A program made the translations under genes and the position numbers. Positions 45,098 through 57,924 of a stretch of DNA of 64,000 bases are shown one piece after another. The stretch is from Spongospora subterranea f. sp. subterranea (lineage: Eukaryota; Endomyxa: Phytomyxea; Phytomyxea; Plasmodiophorida): NCBI GenBank assembly GCA_049724395.1, contig JAUGWO010000081.1, forward strand, positions 1 through 64,000, given 5' to 3'. The first letter of the stretch is position 1; each line of letters begins with the position of its first letter. The notes beneath the pieces are model-generated. The model saw only the letters and a program-made list of their open reading frames with translations, was not told the origin of the DNA and made no database searches.

Positions 45098-48000
45098 TGG
45101 CAAGAGCGTCCGATGACGATCACCAGTTCAGATCTCCAAACACAATGCCGATCGTTGAAAACAGGGCAACAGCCGCCGTCTTTAATGAAAAGGACCCCAA
45201 CAAGAGTGAGCAACACCCTAATTGGAATCCGAATGAACAACCGAGAAAACTTTTCAGTTCTCCAGGAAGTTTGAAAACAGGGCAACAGCCGCCGTTGAAA
45301 AGGACCCCAACAAGAGTGAGCAAAACCCTAAGAGCATCTTCCAATACTCAAGAGCGTCCGATGACGAACACCAGTTCAGATCTCCAAACATAATGCCGAT
45401 CGTTGAAAACAGGGCAACAGCCGCCGTCTTTAAAGAAAAGGACCCCAACAAGAGTGAGCAACACCCTAATTGGAATCCGAATGAACAACCGAGAAAACTT
45501 TTCAGTTCTCCAGGAAGTTTAGTTGACCCTAGAGCATCTTCCAATACTCAAGAGCGTCCGATGACGAACACCAGTTCAGATCTCCAAACATAATGCCGAT
45601 CGTTGAAAACAGGGCAACAGCCGCCGTCTTTAATGAAAAGGACCCCAACAAGAGTGAGCAACACCCTAATTGGAATCCGAATGAACAACCGAGAAAACTT
45701 TTCAGTTCTCCAAGGAAGTTTAGTTGACCCTAGAGCATCTTCCAATACTCAAGAGCGTCCGATGACGAACACCAGTTCAGATCTCCAAACACAATGCCGA
45801 TCGTTGAAAACAGGGCAACAGCCGCCGTCTTTAATGAAAAGGACCCCAACAAGAGTGAGCAACACCCTAATTGGAATCCGAATGAACAACCGAGAAAACT
45901 TTTCAGTTCTCCAGGAAGTTTAGTTGACCCTAGAGCATCTTCCAATACTCAAGAGCGTCCGATGACGAACACCAGTTCAGATCTCCAAACACAATGCCGA
46001 TCGTTGAAAACAGGGCAACAGCCGCCGTCTTTAATGAAAAGGACCCCAACAAGAGTGAGCAACACCCTAATTGGAATCCGAATGAACAACCGAGAAAACT
46101 TTTCAGTTCTCCAAGAAGTTTAGTTGACCCTAGAGCATCTTCCAATACTCAAGAGCGTCCGATGACGAACACCAGTTCAGATCTCCAAACACAATGCCGA
46201 TCGTTGAAAACAGGGCAACAGCCGCCGTCTTTAAAGAAAAGGACCCCAACAAGAGTGAGCAACACCCTAATTGGAATCCGAATGAACAACCGAGAAAACT
46301 TTTCAGTTCTCCAAGAAGTTTAGTTGACCCTAGAGCATCTTCCAATACTCAAGAGCGTCCGATGACGAACACCAGTTCAGATCTCCAAACACAATGCCGA
46401 TCGTTGAAAACAGGGCAACAGCCGCCGTCTTTAATGAAAAGGACCCCAACAAGAGTGAGCAACACCCTAATTGGAATCCGAATGAACAACCGAGAAAACT
46501 TTTCAGTTCTCCAGGAAGTTTAGTTGACCCTAGAGCATCTTCCAATACTCAAGAGCGTCCGATGACGAACACCAGTTCAGATCTCCAAACATAATGCCGA
46601 TCGTTGAAAACAGGGCAACAGCCGCCGTCTTTAATGAAAAGGACCCCAACAAGAGTGAGCAACACCCTAATTGGAATCCGAATGAACAACCGAGAAAACT
46701 TTTCAGTTCTCCAGGAAGTTTAGTTGACCCTAGAGCATCTTCCAATACTCAAGAGCGTCCGATGACGAACACCAGTTCAGATCTCCAAACACAATGCCGA
46801 TCGTTGAAAACAGGGCAACAGCCGCCGTCTTTAATGAAAAGGACCCCAACAAGAGTGAGCAACACCCTAATTGGAATCCGAATGAACAACCGAGAAAACT
46901 TTTCAGTTCTCCAGGAAGTTTAGTTGACCCTAGAGCATCTTCCAATACTCAAGAGCGTCCGATGACGAACACCAGTTCAGATCTCCAAACACAATGCCGA
47001 TCGTTGAAAACAGGGCAACAGCCGCCGTCTTTAATGAAAAGGACCCCAACAAGAGTGAGCAACACCCTAATTGGAATCCGAATGAACAACCGAGAAAACT
47101 TTTCAGTTCTCCAAGAAGTTTAGTTGACCCTAGAGCATCTTCCAATACTCAAGAGCGTCCGATGACGAACACCAGTTCAGATCTCCAAACACAATGCCGA
47201 TCGTTGAAAACAGGGCAACAGCCGCCGTCTTTAATGAAAAGGACCCCAACAAGAGTGAGCAACACCCTAATTGGAATCCGAATGAACAACCGAGAAAACT
47301 TTTCAGTTCTCCAGGAAGTTTAGTTGACCCTAGAGCATCTTCCAATACTCAAGAGCGTCCGATGACGAACACCAGTTCAGATCTCCAAACACAATGCCGA
47401 TCGTTGAAAACAGGGCAACAGCCGCCGTCTTTAATGAAAAGGACCCCAACAAGAGTGAGCAACACCCTAATTGGAATCCGAATGAACAACCGAGAAAACT
47501 TTTCAGTTCTCCAGGAAGTTTAGTTGACCCTAGAGCATCTTCCAATACTCAAGAGCGTCCGATGACGAACACCAGTTCAATCTCCAAACCAATGCCGATC
47601 GTTGAAAACAGCAACAGCCGCCGTCTTTAATGAAAAGGACCCCAACAAGAGTGAGCAACACCCTAAAACGAATGAACAACCGAGAAAACTTTTCAGTTCT
47701 CCAGGAAGTTTAGTTGACCCTAGAGCATCTTCCAATACAAGAGCGTCCGATGACGAACACCAGTTCAGATCTCCAAACATAATGCCGATCGTTGAAAACA
47801 GGGCAACAGCCGCCGTCTTTAATGAAAAGGACCCCAACAAGAGTGAGCAACACCCTAATTGGAATCCGAATGAACAACCGAGAAAACTTTTCAGTTCTCC
47901 AGGAAGTTTAGTTGACCCTAGAGCATCTTCCAATACTCAAGAGCGTCCGATGACGAACACCAGTTCAGATCTCCAAACACAATGCCGATCGTTGAAAACA

Positions 48001-48733
48001 GGGCAACAGCCGCCGTCTTTAATGAAAAGGACCCCAACAAGAGTGAGCAACACCCTAATTGGAATCCGAATGAACAACCGAGAAAACTTTTCAGTTCTCC
48101 AGGAAGTTTAGTTGACCCTAGAGCATCTTCCAATACTCAAGAGCGTCCGATGACGAACACCAGTTCAGATCTCCAAACACAATGCCGATCGTTGAAAACA
48201 GGGCAACAGCCGCCGTCTTTAATGAAAAGGACCCCAACAAGAGTGAGCAACACCCTAATTGGAATCCGAATGAACAACCGAGAAAACTTTTCAGTTCTCC
48301 AGGAAGTTTAGTTGACCCTAGAGCATCTTCCAATACTCAAGAGCGTCCGATGACGAACACCAGTTCAGATCTCCAAACACAATGCCGATCGTTGAAAACA
48401 GGGCAACAGCCGCCGTCTTTAATGAAAAGGACCCCAACAAGAGTGAGCAACACCCTAATTGGAATCCGAATGAACAACCGAGAAAACTTTTCAGTTCTCC
48501 AGGAAGTTTAGTTGACCCTAGAGCATCTTCCAATACTCAAGAGCGTCCGATGACGAACACCAGTTCAGATCTCCAAACACAATGCCGATCGTTGAAAACA
48601 GGGCAACAGCCGCCGTCTTTAATGAAAAGGACCCCAACAAGAGTGAGCAACACCCTAATTGGAATCTGAATGAACAACCGAGAAAACTTTTCAGTTCTCC
48701 AGGAAGTTTAGTTGACCCAGAGCATCTTCCAAT
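45098..48733 (+). repeat. 200-bp satellite, about 18 copies
   Basis: The unit, 200 bp, contains AATGCCGATCGTTGAAAACA, GGACCCCAACAAGAGTGAGC and TTTAGTTGACCCTAGAGCAT. Most copies differ at only one or two sites (CACAATG/CATAATG, TTTAATG/TTTAAAG, CCAGGAAG/CCAAGAAG). The first unit and one near 47577-47760 are shortened. Both strands give 66-109 codon frames per unit, because 200 is not a multiple of 3; none shows gene signals. Confidence 0.97.
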
Positions 48734-48739
48734 GCGCAT

Positions 48740-50547
48740 CTAATCACACAAGTACCCATTTGAACAAGGAAATCCGATCGTGAACTGCACTGGCACCTAA
48801 CCAAACCCGTTGGTTTTGTGCAAACCACGCACGCGTACATTTTTTGACGAAACTGCTAAGATTTCTTCTTCAGGTTGCGTTATAGAACGATTCTTATCCC
48901 ATTGGGCCAGCAATAAATGAATCTCGACTTTCCTTCAGGGACGTTGGTCATGTTCTTTTCGTTTCTCGATTTCAACAATCGATTTAACTAAAGAACGTTT
49001 CAGCGAGCCAATGCCGAATGGTGAACACGCCCAGAAAAATTTCGCCGATGCATTGACACGTTTAATGCACAGCTAAATCGTTTTATCGTCCGTCACGAAC
49101 ATCACCGCCTGCCTATCGATTCCGATTTTCCACGTTTGAACAGGCAAATACCTTGGAACGAATAGTTGGCAATCGTGGTCATGTAAGACTGCTGATACCC
49201 CGGTTATCACAGTTTGGCACCTGAATCCACATTGCGAGTCAATCGCTGCTCTGTAATCTGAAGTTGGCCAAACAACAGATCGTTTTACCATTGGAGGTGC
49301 AATCCGCCACAACATCAATCCTGATTCAGCGAACCTGTCAACGACTTCTAAAAGTTCACGATTCTGAAAGAAATCGGGTCTCTCTCCCTAGGTGATAGAA
49401 TACATATCTTCCTTCTTGATATAGTACAGGTCTTCCTTGCGAAACCCCATCGACTCATTTTGATTATCAAATCAGCCGCCGAGCCCCAGCAGACTCAACC
49501 CTTTTTCAGGTACTGGCGACGCCGGGCGATCACCGAAGTGTAAGGGCGTGAGAACCTCATGTGGTACGATGTTTGTCGACCCAACAAGGCTCTGAACTCC
49601 TGGCTACGAATGCTTCGGTAATTATTGCTCTCAGATCCATCGGTATTCATACCGCTTCGGCCGAATCTGACCGTTCATATCACCTGATTTGATTCCAAAA
49701 TGCGCGTCAAAAAAAAAACCGTTAATGGAATTGTTTTGCACGTAGCGATCATCCATTGCCCACCATGACCGGAAAATGAGGATGTAGCAATTTCGTTGCG
49801 TCAGTTCCTCACTGTCGAATCTCGTTTACGACCTTGAAAACGACAAGTTTTTTGGTCACTCTGCATGCAATTCATGATCTTTGTTTGTTTTCGAAGTTCG
49901 TATGTAGATAATGCGAAGACAGAACTGCTCCACGATTGTTCGAAGATAATAGCATACCCTCCTCTCCCCGACCCTCGAACAGATCTTGTTCCGCTCCAAC
50001 CATCATCAAAGCTGACAGCGTCGTGTCCAACAGCAACCTGGGAATTATTAGGAACTTGTCTGACCTATTTGTTTCGAATTTATCGCAGGAAGAGCTGCGG
50101 GGACTTGAACGGTGTTTATCGGAGCGACTTGATCGTTTGTCCCTATCAATTAAACGATCAAAAAGTCACTGAATTCTTAAGGTTTCCGTTATTGCTGTCA
50201 TGATTTGCGACTGGGGTTGAAACGCGTTGTTGCTTTTCCTGTTGTTAATTTTTCTCCCAAACTTACGTAGCCCTAGGGTGTTAAAAAAGGTCTTCTCATC
50301 TTTAATTCCAGAAATTCTCGATGTTCGATTGTGAGTTTCGATTGCTTCGATGTTGAGTTTTAGCCAGTACTATTCTTGGGGAACATTACGAGAGTGCCTC
50401 TTTCGAATCGCAAAGTGACGACGCTAACGGACGCAACTTTGTACGACCCCAAAAAATTCGAATCGGCAACAGGCTTACTGATCCATGATATTATCTGAAC
50501 ACCCCAACCATCATCGCGCTCGTTTCGGAATAAAACCCTAATTGCGC
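48740..50547. other. Intergenic with one coding-like tail
   Basis: Mostly without features. At 49939-50172 (+) a frame encodes ADSVVSNSNLGIIRNLSDLF then LSQEELRGLERCLSERLDRL and SIKRSKSH before a stop. It reads like the last exon of a helical protein, but no ATG or upstream exon could be tied to it, so it is not listed as a gene. Confidence 0.35.
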
Positions 50548-50785
50548 CTGCGTATTGCAATAGCAAGCAACTTAAGTACGAATTCGAGGACGAAACACAT
50601 ACACGTGGTGATTCTCATTCCATCAGGGGTAGGTTGGACAAGGCTCAGAGTATCGCTCGGATGGCGGTTTGTTGCCAACTCCCTTGCCAACAAACCCAGC
50701 AGCCCATGCAAATGCAATTTGACGTCGATGTGTTTCGACCGTGAATTAGTTCTCAAGTTGCTTGCTATTACACAAAACACCCTTG
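50548..50785. mobile_element. MITE-like fold-back, about 240 bp
   Basis: Arms at about 50553-50612 and 50724-50776 are inverted copies sharing AATAGCAAGCAACTT and CGAAACACAT(A/C) in the same order. The 110-bp interior has no gene. Long frames on both strands here are shadows. Confidence 0.65.
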
Positions 50786-52375
50786 AGTGTGGCCACCAAA
50801 TTTTGCTCGTGCCAAGAATGGGCAGAAATATTGGACTGTGGACCAGAGCACGAATTGAGGGGGTCGTGAACAGATCGTTGCTCTCGAGAATCTGACCGAT
50901 CCGGCGCCTTTTCACCACCATCGAAAGACATGATGAGAGGCTATCAGTCCGATCCCATGTGTATCGGAGCAACGCGGTTGCGATGCGCCGTTCGTCGAGG
51001 GCCGTTGGTGGTTCAGGTTCGACATTACTCCCGACAGATACATGAGGTTGGGTATACTTATACAAAAAAAATGCTGACAACCGAGAAGAATGGGTCGTTT
51101 TGGACGGCGATGAGGTCGAATGCTTACCAGAGTCGGCAACATAATCGCAAAAGCATCTGCATCGCGTTCGCAGCGACTGGGAGGTTCTATCAAAAACGCG
51201 CTCATTTTTGTGATTATGTGGCCTGCTTAATGGTTATGGTCGTCATCCTGATCGAAAATATCGGGGAAAAACGCACCGACATCAAATGAATATTGTTCGA
51301 GATGCATGTCGTTCTCCGAACGCGTGGCAGCTGCATTACGAGTAGTCTGGCTCTAAGTTGACTTGATCTGCAGCAGCCTTCCCCAATGCGGATTCGTTGC
51401 TGGTGTTCATGGTGGAACATTTTTGATACATAAGAAATGTCGTCTTTGGACTTTAATGGATCTGGTTTTTCGGTTGTGCCCCCTTGATGTATTCTTTAGA
51501 TTATTGTATTTCGACTGAATCTCTCCGTCAGCAGAGTGCTAGGCATCAAGGGTAAGAGTGAATTGAAATTCAGCCTTGAAGCGTTGGGAACGCTTTTATA
51601 GCAACCAGAAGAGAGATTCATCATGCACTTCGTCCATTTGCGTTTCAAACTATAGTCAGACAGCCTCCTTATCTTCTCGGAGCAATGGCGTTGACGACGA
51701 CAATAATCCGATCGTCTTTTTAATTCGTCGCTAACGATTTCATGCTCAAAAAGGTACGAGGCTTTTCTGAAAATCTAATCCTGACTCCGCATAAATCGGA
51801 GCAGCAAAACAAGTTGTAGAAACATCGGCGATAAAAACAATCTGCGACTTTCTTTCACTTGTACATATATGGAATACATATGATACATGGTACAGAATAT
51901 GGTTGATGAAAAAATGAGATTTTTTGGAGGGAAAATAACGAGTCGATGGAGGATTGTGTTTTTGGGGTTGCACGTGCCTCAAGAGCATCACTCTGACGAC
52001 TTCATCCTCAACGCCAAAAACCATATCGAGATAGGGTTTATCTGTGCAATGGTCGACCAGCAAAATCCCGAAATATCTTCAAAAAACCTTCTGGAATTGG
52101 CTTGATCGGATCTGGCTGTCACACCCAACGGTCTTGGACTGTTGGCCAACAAGGGCAACAGTCGGCACGGTATTCCAGAGCAGAAGGCCAGAAGGAGGCT
52201 GCGCCCGGCTCGTTTTACAGTCCTCATCCCCGACTGACGACTCACGCAATTATTTCCCATAGAGTGCGCGCGTCCGTGTGTTGTCAAGGAGTTGGTGGTA
52301 GTGACTAGTGAATAGTGATCGTCGACGGTACATTTTGATCGGCCGGTTCTTGGGGCTGAACGTAGCCGTTGAGCA
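50786..52375. other. Intergenic, no gene supported
   Basis: About 1.6 kb with antiparallel short frames (50912-51289, 51746-52105) and no recognisable motif. A palindrome-like CATATATGGAATACATATG lies near 51867-51887. Confidence 0.3.
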
Positions 52376-52773
52376 ATGGCGGCGCGAACGAAAATGGAGG
52401 ATATCCAGCTGGAAATTGATAAGACTAAGGTTAGGAGGATGTTCAGGCATGTGTGCTGTCCCCGCCTGAGATTCTGCGCGTAGAATGTGATGAAGAAGAA
52501 TATCGAAGCGACCCTAGATAGAGGTGATCAACTGGATGAGATGGAAGCGAAAGCAGATCGTTTAAATTCGCAAGCTCAAACTTTCAAGAAGAAAACTGGA
52601 CAGGCCAAACGAGCCTATTGTAATGATCTCGGGTTTATCTTGTCCATAGTAGATAATAATAGGCTTCTTCATGTGCAGGTTGGCAATCGTGGCGTAATAC
52701 CATCGCAATTTTTTTGATCGCTGCGGTTCTGCTGCTTCTGATATTGTTCTTTGCTGGTGTGTTCAAACTGTAG
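52376..52773 (+). CDS. R-SNARE (synaptobrevin/VAMP-like)
   Basis: Exons 52376-52429, 52484-52619 and 52679-52773 join in frame to a 94-aa protein (introns 54 and 59 bp; GTTAGG..GTAG and GTAATG..GCAG). The SNARE motif runs from IQLEIDKTKNVMKKNIEATL through the zero-layer Arg (ATLDRGDQLDE) to QAKRAY, with no gap against the VAMP pattern. A single C-terminal membrane helix follows: TIAIFLIAAVLLLLILFFAG. The very short N-terminus (no longin domain) and C-tail anchor fit brevin-type R-SNAREs, which drive fusion of secretory or endosomal vesicles. Because exons are tiny, the gene is easy to miss. Confidence 0.92.
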
Positions 52774-53618
52774 ATTATTTGAGTACTCATTCAGGGCGAG
52801 GGGATGTTTCCCGTCAATCACACATAACTCTCATCGCACTCTCGGTATTTTACTCATAATTTAACTCATTGTTGTGCCATCATTGATAAACTATTCGAAT
52901 CTGTTACACATGCTTCATTGGTCGTCGGTGCAATCACAGGCGTGTTTTTTTCTCTCGAGAGCAATCCGAAACCCTGTCTCTTCGTGGGTTCGCCTCGTTT
53001 TGTGCTCACAACTGAGATCCGCGCATTTCACTGCAAACGACGCCGAGTTTCGAATCACATCTCGAGCTCTCCCAGATCTTGCTACAAAACCCCATCGACC
53101 ACACACAAACCGTTTGATGTGAATACGAAGAGTGACATGGGTTTGGCCTACGAGGCCCCTGTAGTGAGGCTGCTGCTCGAGCTATTGGTGTTTCACTGTG
53201 TTTGTTCCTGACTTTGTGAGTGAAACAGCAATAGCTGTACACAGTCCAGGGTCAGTCCCAAATTACTGCTCTACAGTGCCCTGCCGTGCCCCGAGAGATC
53301 ATCATAACGATTACATATGTGGTGCATGATCAAGTAATGCATTGTGCTGAGGCAGTTGCTGATCTGGTTGGCGACATCGGAGACGAGCGGAACCTGGGCC
53401 CTAGAGCATACAGTTCGGTCGCGTGGTGATGTCGCATTCGTCAGTGTTCGTTCGAGGGCAATCGTTGCAGCAGGTACAGTCGCGCAGCCCTGTCTGAAGA
53501 TTCCTTGGCCCGACGCAAATCGTTAATTCCGTCTGGAAGATTTATCAACAGGTCAAGAAACCCCCCAATGAAAACCACGATAGAGTATTTGATGAAATGA
53601 GATTTCCGATCCCAGAAG
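52774..53618. other. Intergenic between SNARE and carboxypeptidase
   Basis: No gene supported. Could hold an additional 5' exon of the carboxypeptidase gene. Confidence 0.3.
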
Positions 53619-56112
53619 ATGTTAACAGAAAGTCGGTACTTTCTTGGTCTTCGTGATTTTCAATCTCAGAGTTTGATGCCCAGCTTGCAAGGGCTTCCGT
53701 ACTGCCCAAACGATAACTTGCAGGAATCAGTCATTGATGAGCCACTAGACCCACACTCAACTCAAACGTCCTTTGAGGATGCTTCATCACCATCCTCGTT
53801 CCTTGTCTACGACTCATCCCATCCTCAAAGGTTCGCGGTAGTATAACGGATTTTTTTTTCGCTCATCGCTGAGCGACGCAGGGCTGATCGTCAATCGAGA
53901 GATGGTCTGATCTTTAATTCTCGATTTGAATGTGGGAACCTGGATCGGGTTTATCGTCGTTCACCGTCGCTGACTGAAGGTGTCGCAACCGTTCATCGTG
54001 TGTACGACTTATGGCTTCGACCTGATCGTTCCTCATCGCCCCACACGCAATGGTTCTATTTTGGTGTTGACAACATTGATCCGTTCGTGGACTTTACATT
54101 CAATATCGTCAACCTGGTCAAACCGAGCTCTCTATATGCGACTGTTTGCCTAATAATTCGCAGTGGCTTTTTGCAATTTTTAAACATGGAGAACTAGGGT
54201 ATGCGCGTTTTGATGTATGATGAACGCCAAGGATGGCATCGCGGTGGAAGGGTCCGCGGGTATGGCGCCAATTCTTTCCGAGACAAAAAAACGTCAAACC
54301 CATTCTATACGCTTTCATTCGACTTCCAGGTGCATAGAATTTGACTCACCCTCAGTATGTGTAATTAACATATGCGCCAGGCTAATGAAGATCAGCGCTG
54401 GATGTATATGGCGTATTCGTATCCGTATTCCTACACACGTCTCCAGCAGTACCTTGATTCGATTTCTGCTGAGATTGGTACGAATTGTGTTTCGCCAATC
54501 TTAAACTGTATTTATTTTGTTGTCCCAAAAGCAATTTGATAGAGGCTTTGCACTGTAACACTTGGACATTGCTGTTAATTAATTTCTAGCAACATTTTTT
54601 TCGACGCTCGTTATCGTGGACACTCATTTATTTATTTTCAATTGTTGGCGTGTTCCTGCTCTTTCTATAGCTCAATTTTCCTTGGGATAGGTCATATGGA
54701 TCACTGTCGGCGTGATCTTCTCTGTCGCAGCTTCTCCGGAAATAATGTCGACGTCTTGACCATCACAGTCTGATATTTCTATGTCATCGCTTATCCCCAA
54801 ATAAAGGAAATATGCTCATTAGGACTTTACAGCTGGGCAGGATATATCGTCAAGATCGTGTGCTGTCATTACAGGGAGGGGTAATCATAACTTTTTGGAC
54901 TACCTTTTCGTTGCACTATTTTGAGACATTGTCGCAGTTCATCCTGGCGAGCCAAATTCGTCGTGGATTATGGAAGGGATAATATCTTTCCTAATAGGCT
55001 CATCTCCTTCAGCGCGACGCCTTCGCCAGGTTCGCGAACCTCTTAATATCCTTTATTAGCTAGTAACTCCGGCTTTAGATGTTCATATTTACCATTATTC
55101 CAATGCTCAATCCTGACGGCGTGATTGACGGCAGTTATCGTACTGGAGGATCCGCCACCGGTAAATTCACAACCACAACGCTTTTCGAATAATGACAGCA
55201 TGTCCAGGATCAGACTTGAACCGGGTATGGCATAATCCTTCTCGCCGCAACCACCCCACCATATTCGCCACAAAAATGCTGATGAAAAGGTCTTAGAATC
55301 AAATCGCAACTTGAGCTTTAGCTTAACATTTTTCGTGTTTTTTTTTGTTGCATTTCGTAGTCACTTTTCGCTCGGAACCAGTTTTGATATGTTTCTGGAG
55401 GTTTTAAGTTGTCAGCTAAATTTTTGTCTAAGGGTTAATGATCTCTTTGCGAATGTTGACGCTGTTTAGGCTTTCGAAAGAGCGCCCAATTCATTTTTTT
55501 ATCGACCTGCATGGGCATTCCCGACGCCACAACATGTTCATGTATGGCTGGTCAGTATAGTGCCTCGTTTTTCTCGTCCAATTCGTATGATTCAGTTTTA
55601 CAGTCCTCCCACTCAGCCAACAGTTGTGCACGCTGAGCGAATCCTTCCGCGAATGCTTTGGAGGCTCGCCGATAATTTTTCGTTTCAGGTTGACCACTTT
55701 TTACATCCGACAAACTCATTTTGTGCAACAATTTCACACATATGCTTGTTGTTAGGATTGCCGATTTGAAATTCAAAAGTGCAAGAAGAACACTGCCCGG
55801 GCAGTGGTGTCACGAGAGTTTGCCTGCATCAACTCATACACTCTTGAAGCATCGTTCGCCGGTAGTAATCAAAGCCATCGGTCAGGATTACATTATAATC
55901 AGCGAGATTATCGAGGTAATTCTGTTCAACTTTTGCTCATGATATTAGGCCCCTGATTGGACAATACCTGATTTTTTGTACTGTGAACTGACTTCGGTGA
56001 ATTTTCAGAGATGGGAGAGCGATTATGTGAAGGTTTGCTGAGGTACAGTGATGACCAGTACCGCGATGAGTACGAATGCGCCCATCGAGAAATTGCTTCT
56101 GTACTATCCTGA
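53619..56112 (+). CDS. Cytosolic carboxypeptidase (CCP/AGBL family, M14)
   Basis: Thirteen exons join without a frame break to 501 aa: 53619-53830, 53882-54143, 54198-54329, 54381-54477, 54691-54767, 54841-54880, 54938-55029, 55079-55160, 55208-55289, 55470-55550, 55604-55688, 55756-55915, 56009-56112. The CCP N-domain shows [44 protein letters not shown] and [15 protein letters not shown]. The zinc peptidase domain shows [31 protein letters not shown] (zinc His and Glu), [26 protein letters not shown] (substrate-binding Asn/Arg), [13 protein letters not shown] (zinc His) and [10 protein letters not shown] (catalytic Glu). All key residues are present. These enzymes trim glutamates from tubulin tails, so the gene suggests axonemes or modified microtubules. 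Exon 1 start is the least certain point; an upstream exon is possible. Confidence 0.92.
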
Positions 56113-56826
56113 GACTAACGAAATTGTCTTTGATCCACACAAATCGGTGAGAACTCAGGGCGATGCTGAATATGGTAACTTACCTGCTTTCGGAGAACAG
56201 TTTTGCGAAAAAGAAAAAGAGGGCTTGGTCGAAACTAGTAAAAGGATCAGGATGAACCGAGCGAAATCGATTCGAAAACATAATCTCAAAATCGACAAAA
56301 TATTTCCGCAACGTTAAATAATCCAATCTGTATAAATGAAACATGTCACTAACGAGGCATTGCATTGAACAGCATAGCAAAAAGTCCCCAGAAGATCTTT
56401 TCGACAGCATTGCTCTCGAGCGGACTCGTCCGCGGCTTCTGACGCAGAAACAGCTCAAAATTCTGAACTGGTGAGCTAGCGTGTTGACGATACGCCATCG
56501 CATCACCAAACAACAAGTAACGAGCCGTTGCCCTCGATCCCAAAGACCTGATGCATGTTGAGCTCGGCAACCTTGTTGAGCAAAACTCCTCGTCAACTGG
56601 TTCCGTTGAATCGTTCTTCATCGCTATCGTGGATATTCCGCTTCACTTCAACACATCTTGACACAAACGATGATACAGTGGGCCTAGCGAGGGAGCTGTG
56701 GATTTATTTCTGCTGGTGGTGGCCGAACAATAACTGTAAAATTCGTCCACCCGTTGAAAATTGTCTAGGTAGCTACTTGGCTGATCGCGATCAATTCACA
56801 ACCGTCATTTTGCTCATCTTTAGAAC
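56113..56826. other. Intergenic with antiparallel frames
   Basis: The plus frame 56048-56317 ([20 protein letters not shown]...) overlaps the last carboxypeptidase exon in another frame. The minus frame 56621-56349 (SSPVQNFELFLRQKPRTSPL...) reads somewhat like coding sequence. Neither has a recognisable family, so neither is called. Confidence 0.3.
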
Positions 56827-57924
56827 ATGGCACATTTCAGTCGAGGTCATTGTACCCATGCCATGTTCTCCACGGACCAACCATCTGTCGACAAACTCGG
56901 ACATGCCGTGACATTTGACCGAAATAACTGCACGCAACAATCAGCGCCAGTGTGGTACTCGACCCTCGGCGAATATCGTTCACGTCCACGAATGTTCGGC
57001 AACCGTGCCTCCCGATTATCCCATATGTCGAATCCTGTGGTCCACCTCTATGTCCTGATTCATGGCCTTCATGGGCACTCGTCGGATCTCGAGTACCTGG
57101 ACTGGGCGATCCGTTCGTGTGATCCCGGCGCCGTCGTCGACCGTCCCCCCATCAATCACGGCCAGACCAAGGACGGGATCGGCGCACAGGCCGGGCGCCT
57201 GTTCGATCACGTCTGCGGCCTGGTCGAGGTGCATGGCGCCACACACCTGTCGCTGGTCGGTTACTCGCTGGGCGGTCTGAAGGCCCGCTTCCTGGCCTAT
57301 CTCCTCCACATCCATCGGATCATCCCGCAACGGGTCGTCCCGGTCAGTTTCATGACGATCGCCACCCCACACCTGGGTTCCCTGCAGTGGTGTCGCGGGA
57401 TTTTATCGCCATTCTCCCCGATCGCTCCTCTGGTTGCGGTATGGGCGGCGGGTCAGAGTGGTCGCGAGCTGTTCCTTCAGGACAGGGAAGGCACTCCATT
57501 GCTCGTTAATATGACCTCAGACAATTTTCTCAACGCTCTACGATTATTCCAGCGTAGGATCGCTTATGGCTGTATTCGCTATGATCCATCAGTTGCCTAC
57601 GCCACAGCCGGAATCCGCCGACGAAACCCGTTCACCAATTTTGACAAGGCCAAGGGGACGCCCGTGATCGTCGAGGATCTGGTCGCTATTCCCGACCTAT
57701 TGCTGAGCGACGCCATGAAGTTCCACAGCAAGGACGAGGAGGAAATGATGACGCGATTGAACACTCTTTCGTGGACCAAGATCGCCATCTCCCCCGCCAG
57801 GAACATCACCGCTCATATCGATATCGTGGTGAAAAACCCGAAATGTCCCCAATATGGCCAAGTCGTAATCGACGATATGATCTCCCGCCTCTGCGTTGTC
57901 GTATCAGATAATCCAACGCCATGA
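56827..57924 (+). CDS. DUF676-type serine esterase/lipase
   Basis: 365 aa, single exon. After about 65 variable residues comes the alpha/beta-hydrolase fold of the DUF676 (ROG1-like) family: VHLYVLIHGLHGHSSDLEYL (oxyanion HG), INHGQTKDGIGAQAGRL, LSLVGYSLGGLKARFLAYLL (nucleophile Ser in GYSLGG), TIATPHLGSLQW, and near the C-terminus AHIDIVVKN with the probable catalytic His. Relatives cleave acyl esters of lipids in the cytosol. It has no signal peptide or membrane helix. GC content is clearly higher than in flanking DNA. MFGNRAS (residue 58) is a possible later start. The class-3 lipase gene at 59595-60692 is convergent with it. Confidence 0.88.
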   Translation: MAHFSRGHCTHAMFSTDQPSVDKLGHAVTFDRNNCTQQSAPVWYSTLGEYRSRPRMFGNRASRLSHMSNPVVHLYVLIHGLHGHSSDLEYLDWAIRSCDPGAVVDRPPINHGQTKDGIGAQAGRLFDHVCGLVEVHGATHLSLVGYSLGGLKARFLAYLLHIHRIIPQRVVPVSFMTIATPHLGSLQWCRGILSPFSPIAPLVAVWAAGQSGRELFLQDREGTPLLVNMTSDNFLNALRLFQRRIAYGCIRYDPSVAYATAGIRRRNPFTNFDKAKGTPVIVEDLVAIPDLLLSDAMKFHSKDEEEMMTRLNTLSWTKIAISPARNITAHIDIVVKNPKCPQYGQVVIDDMISRLCVVVSDNPTP

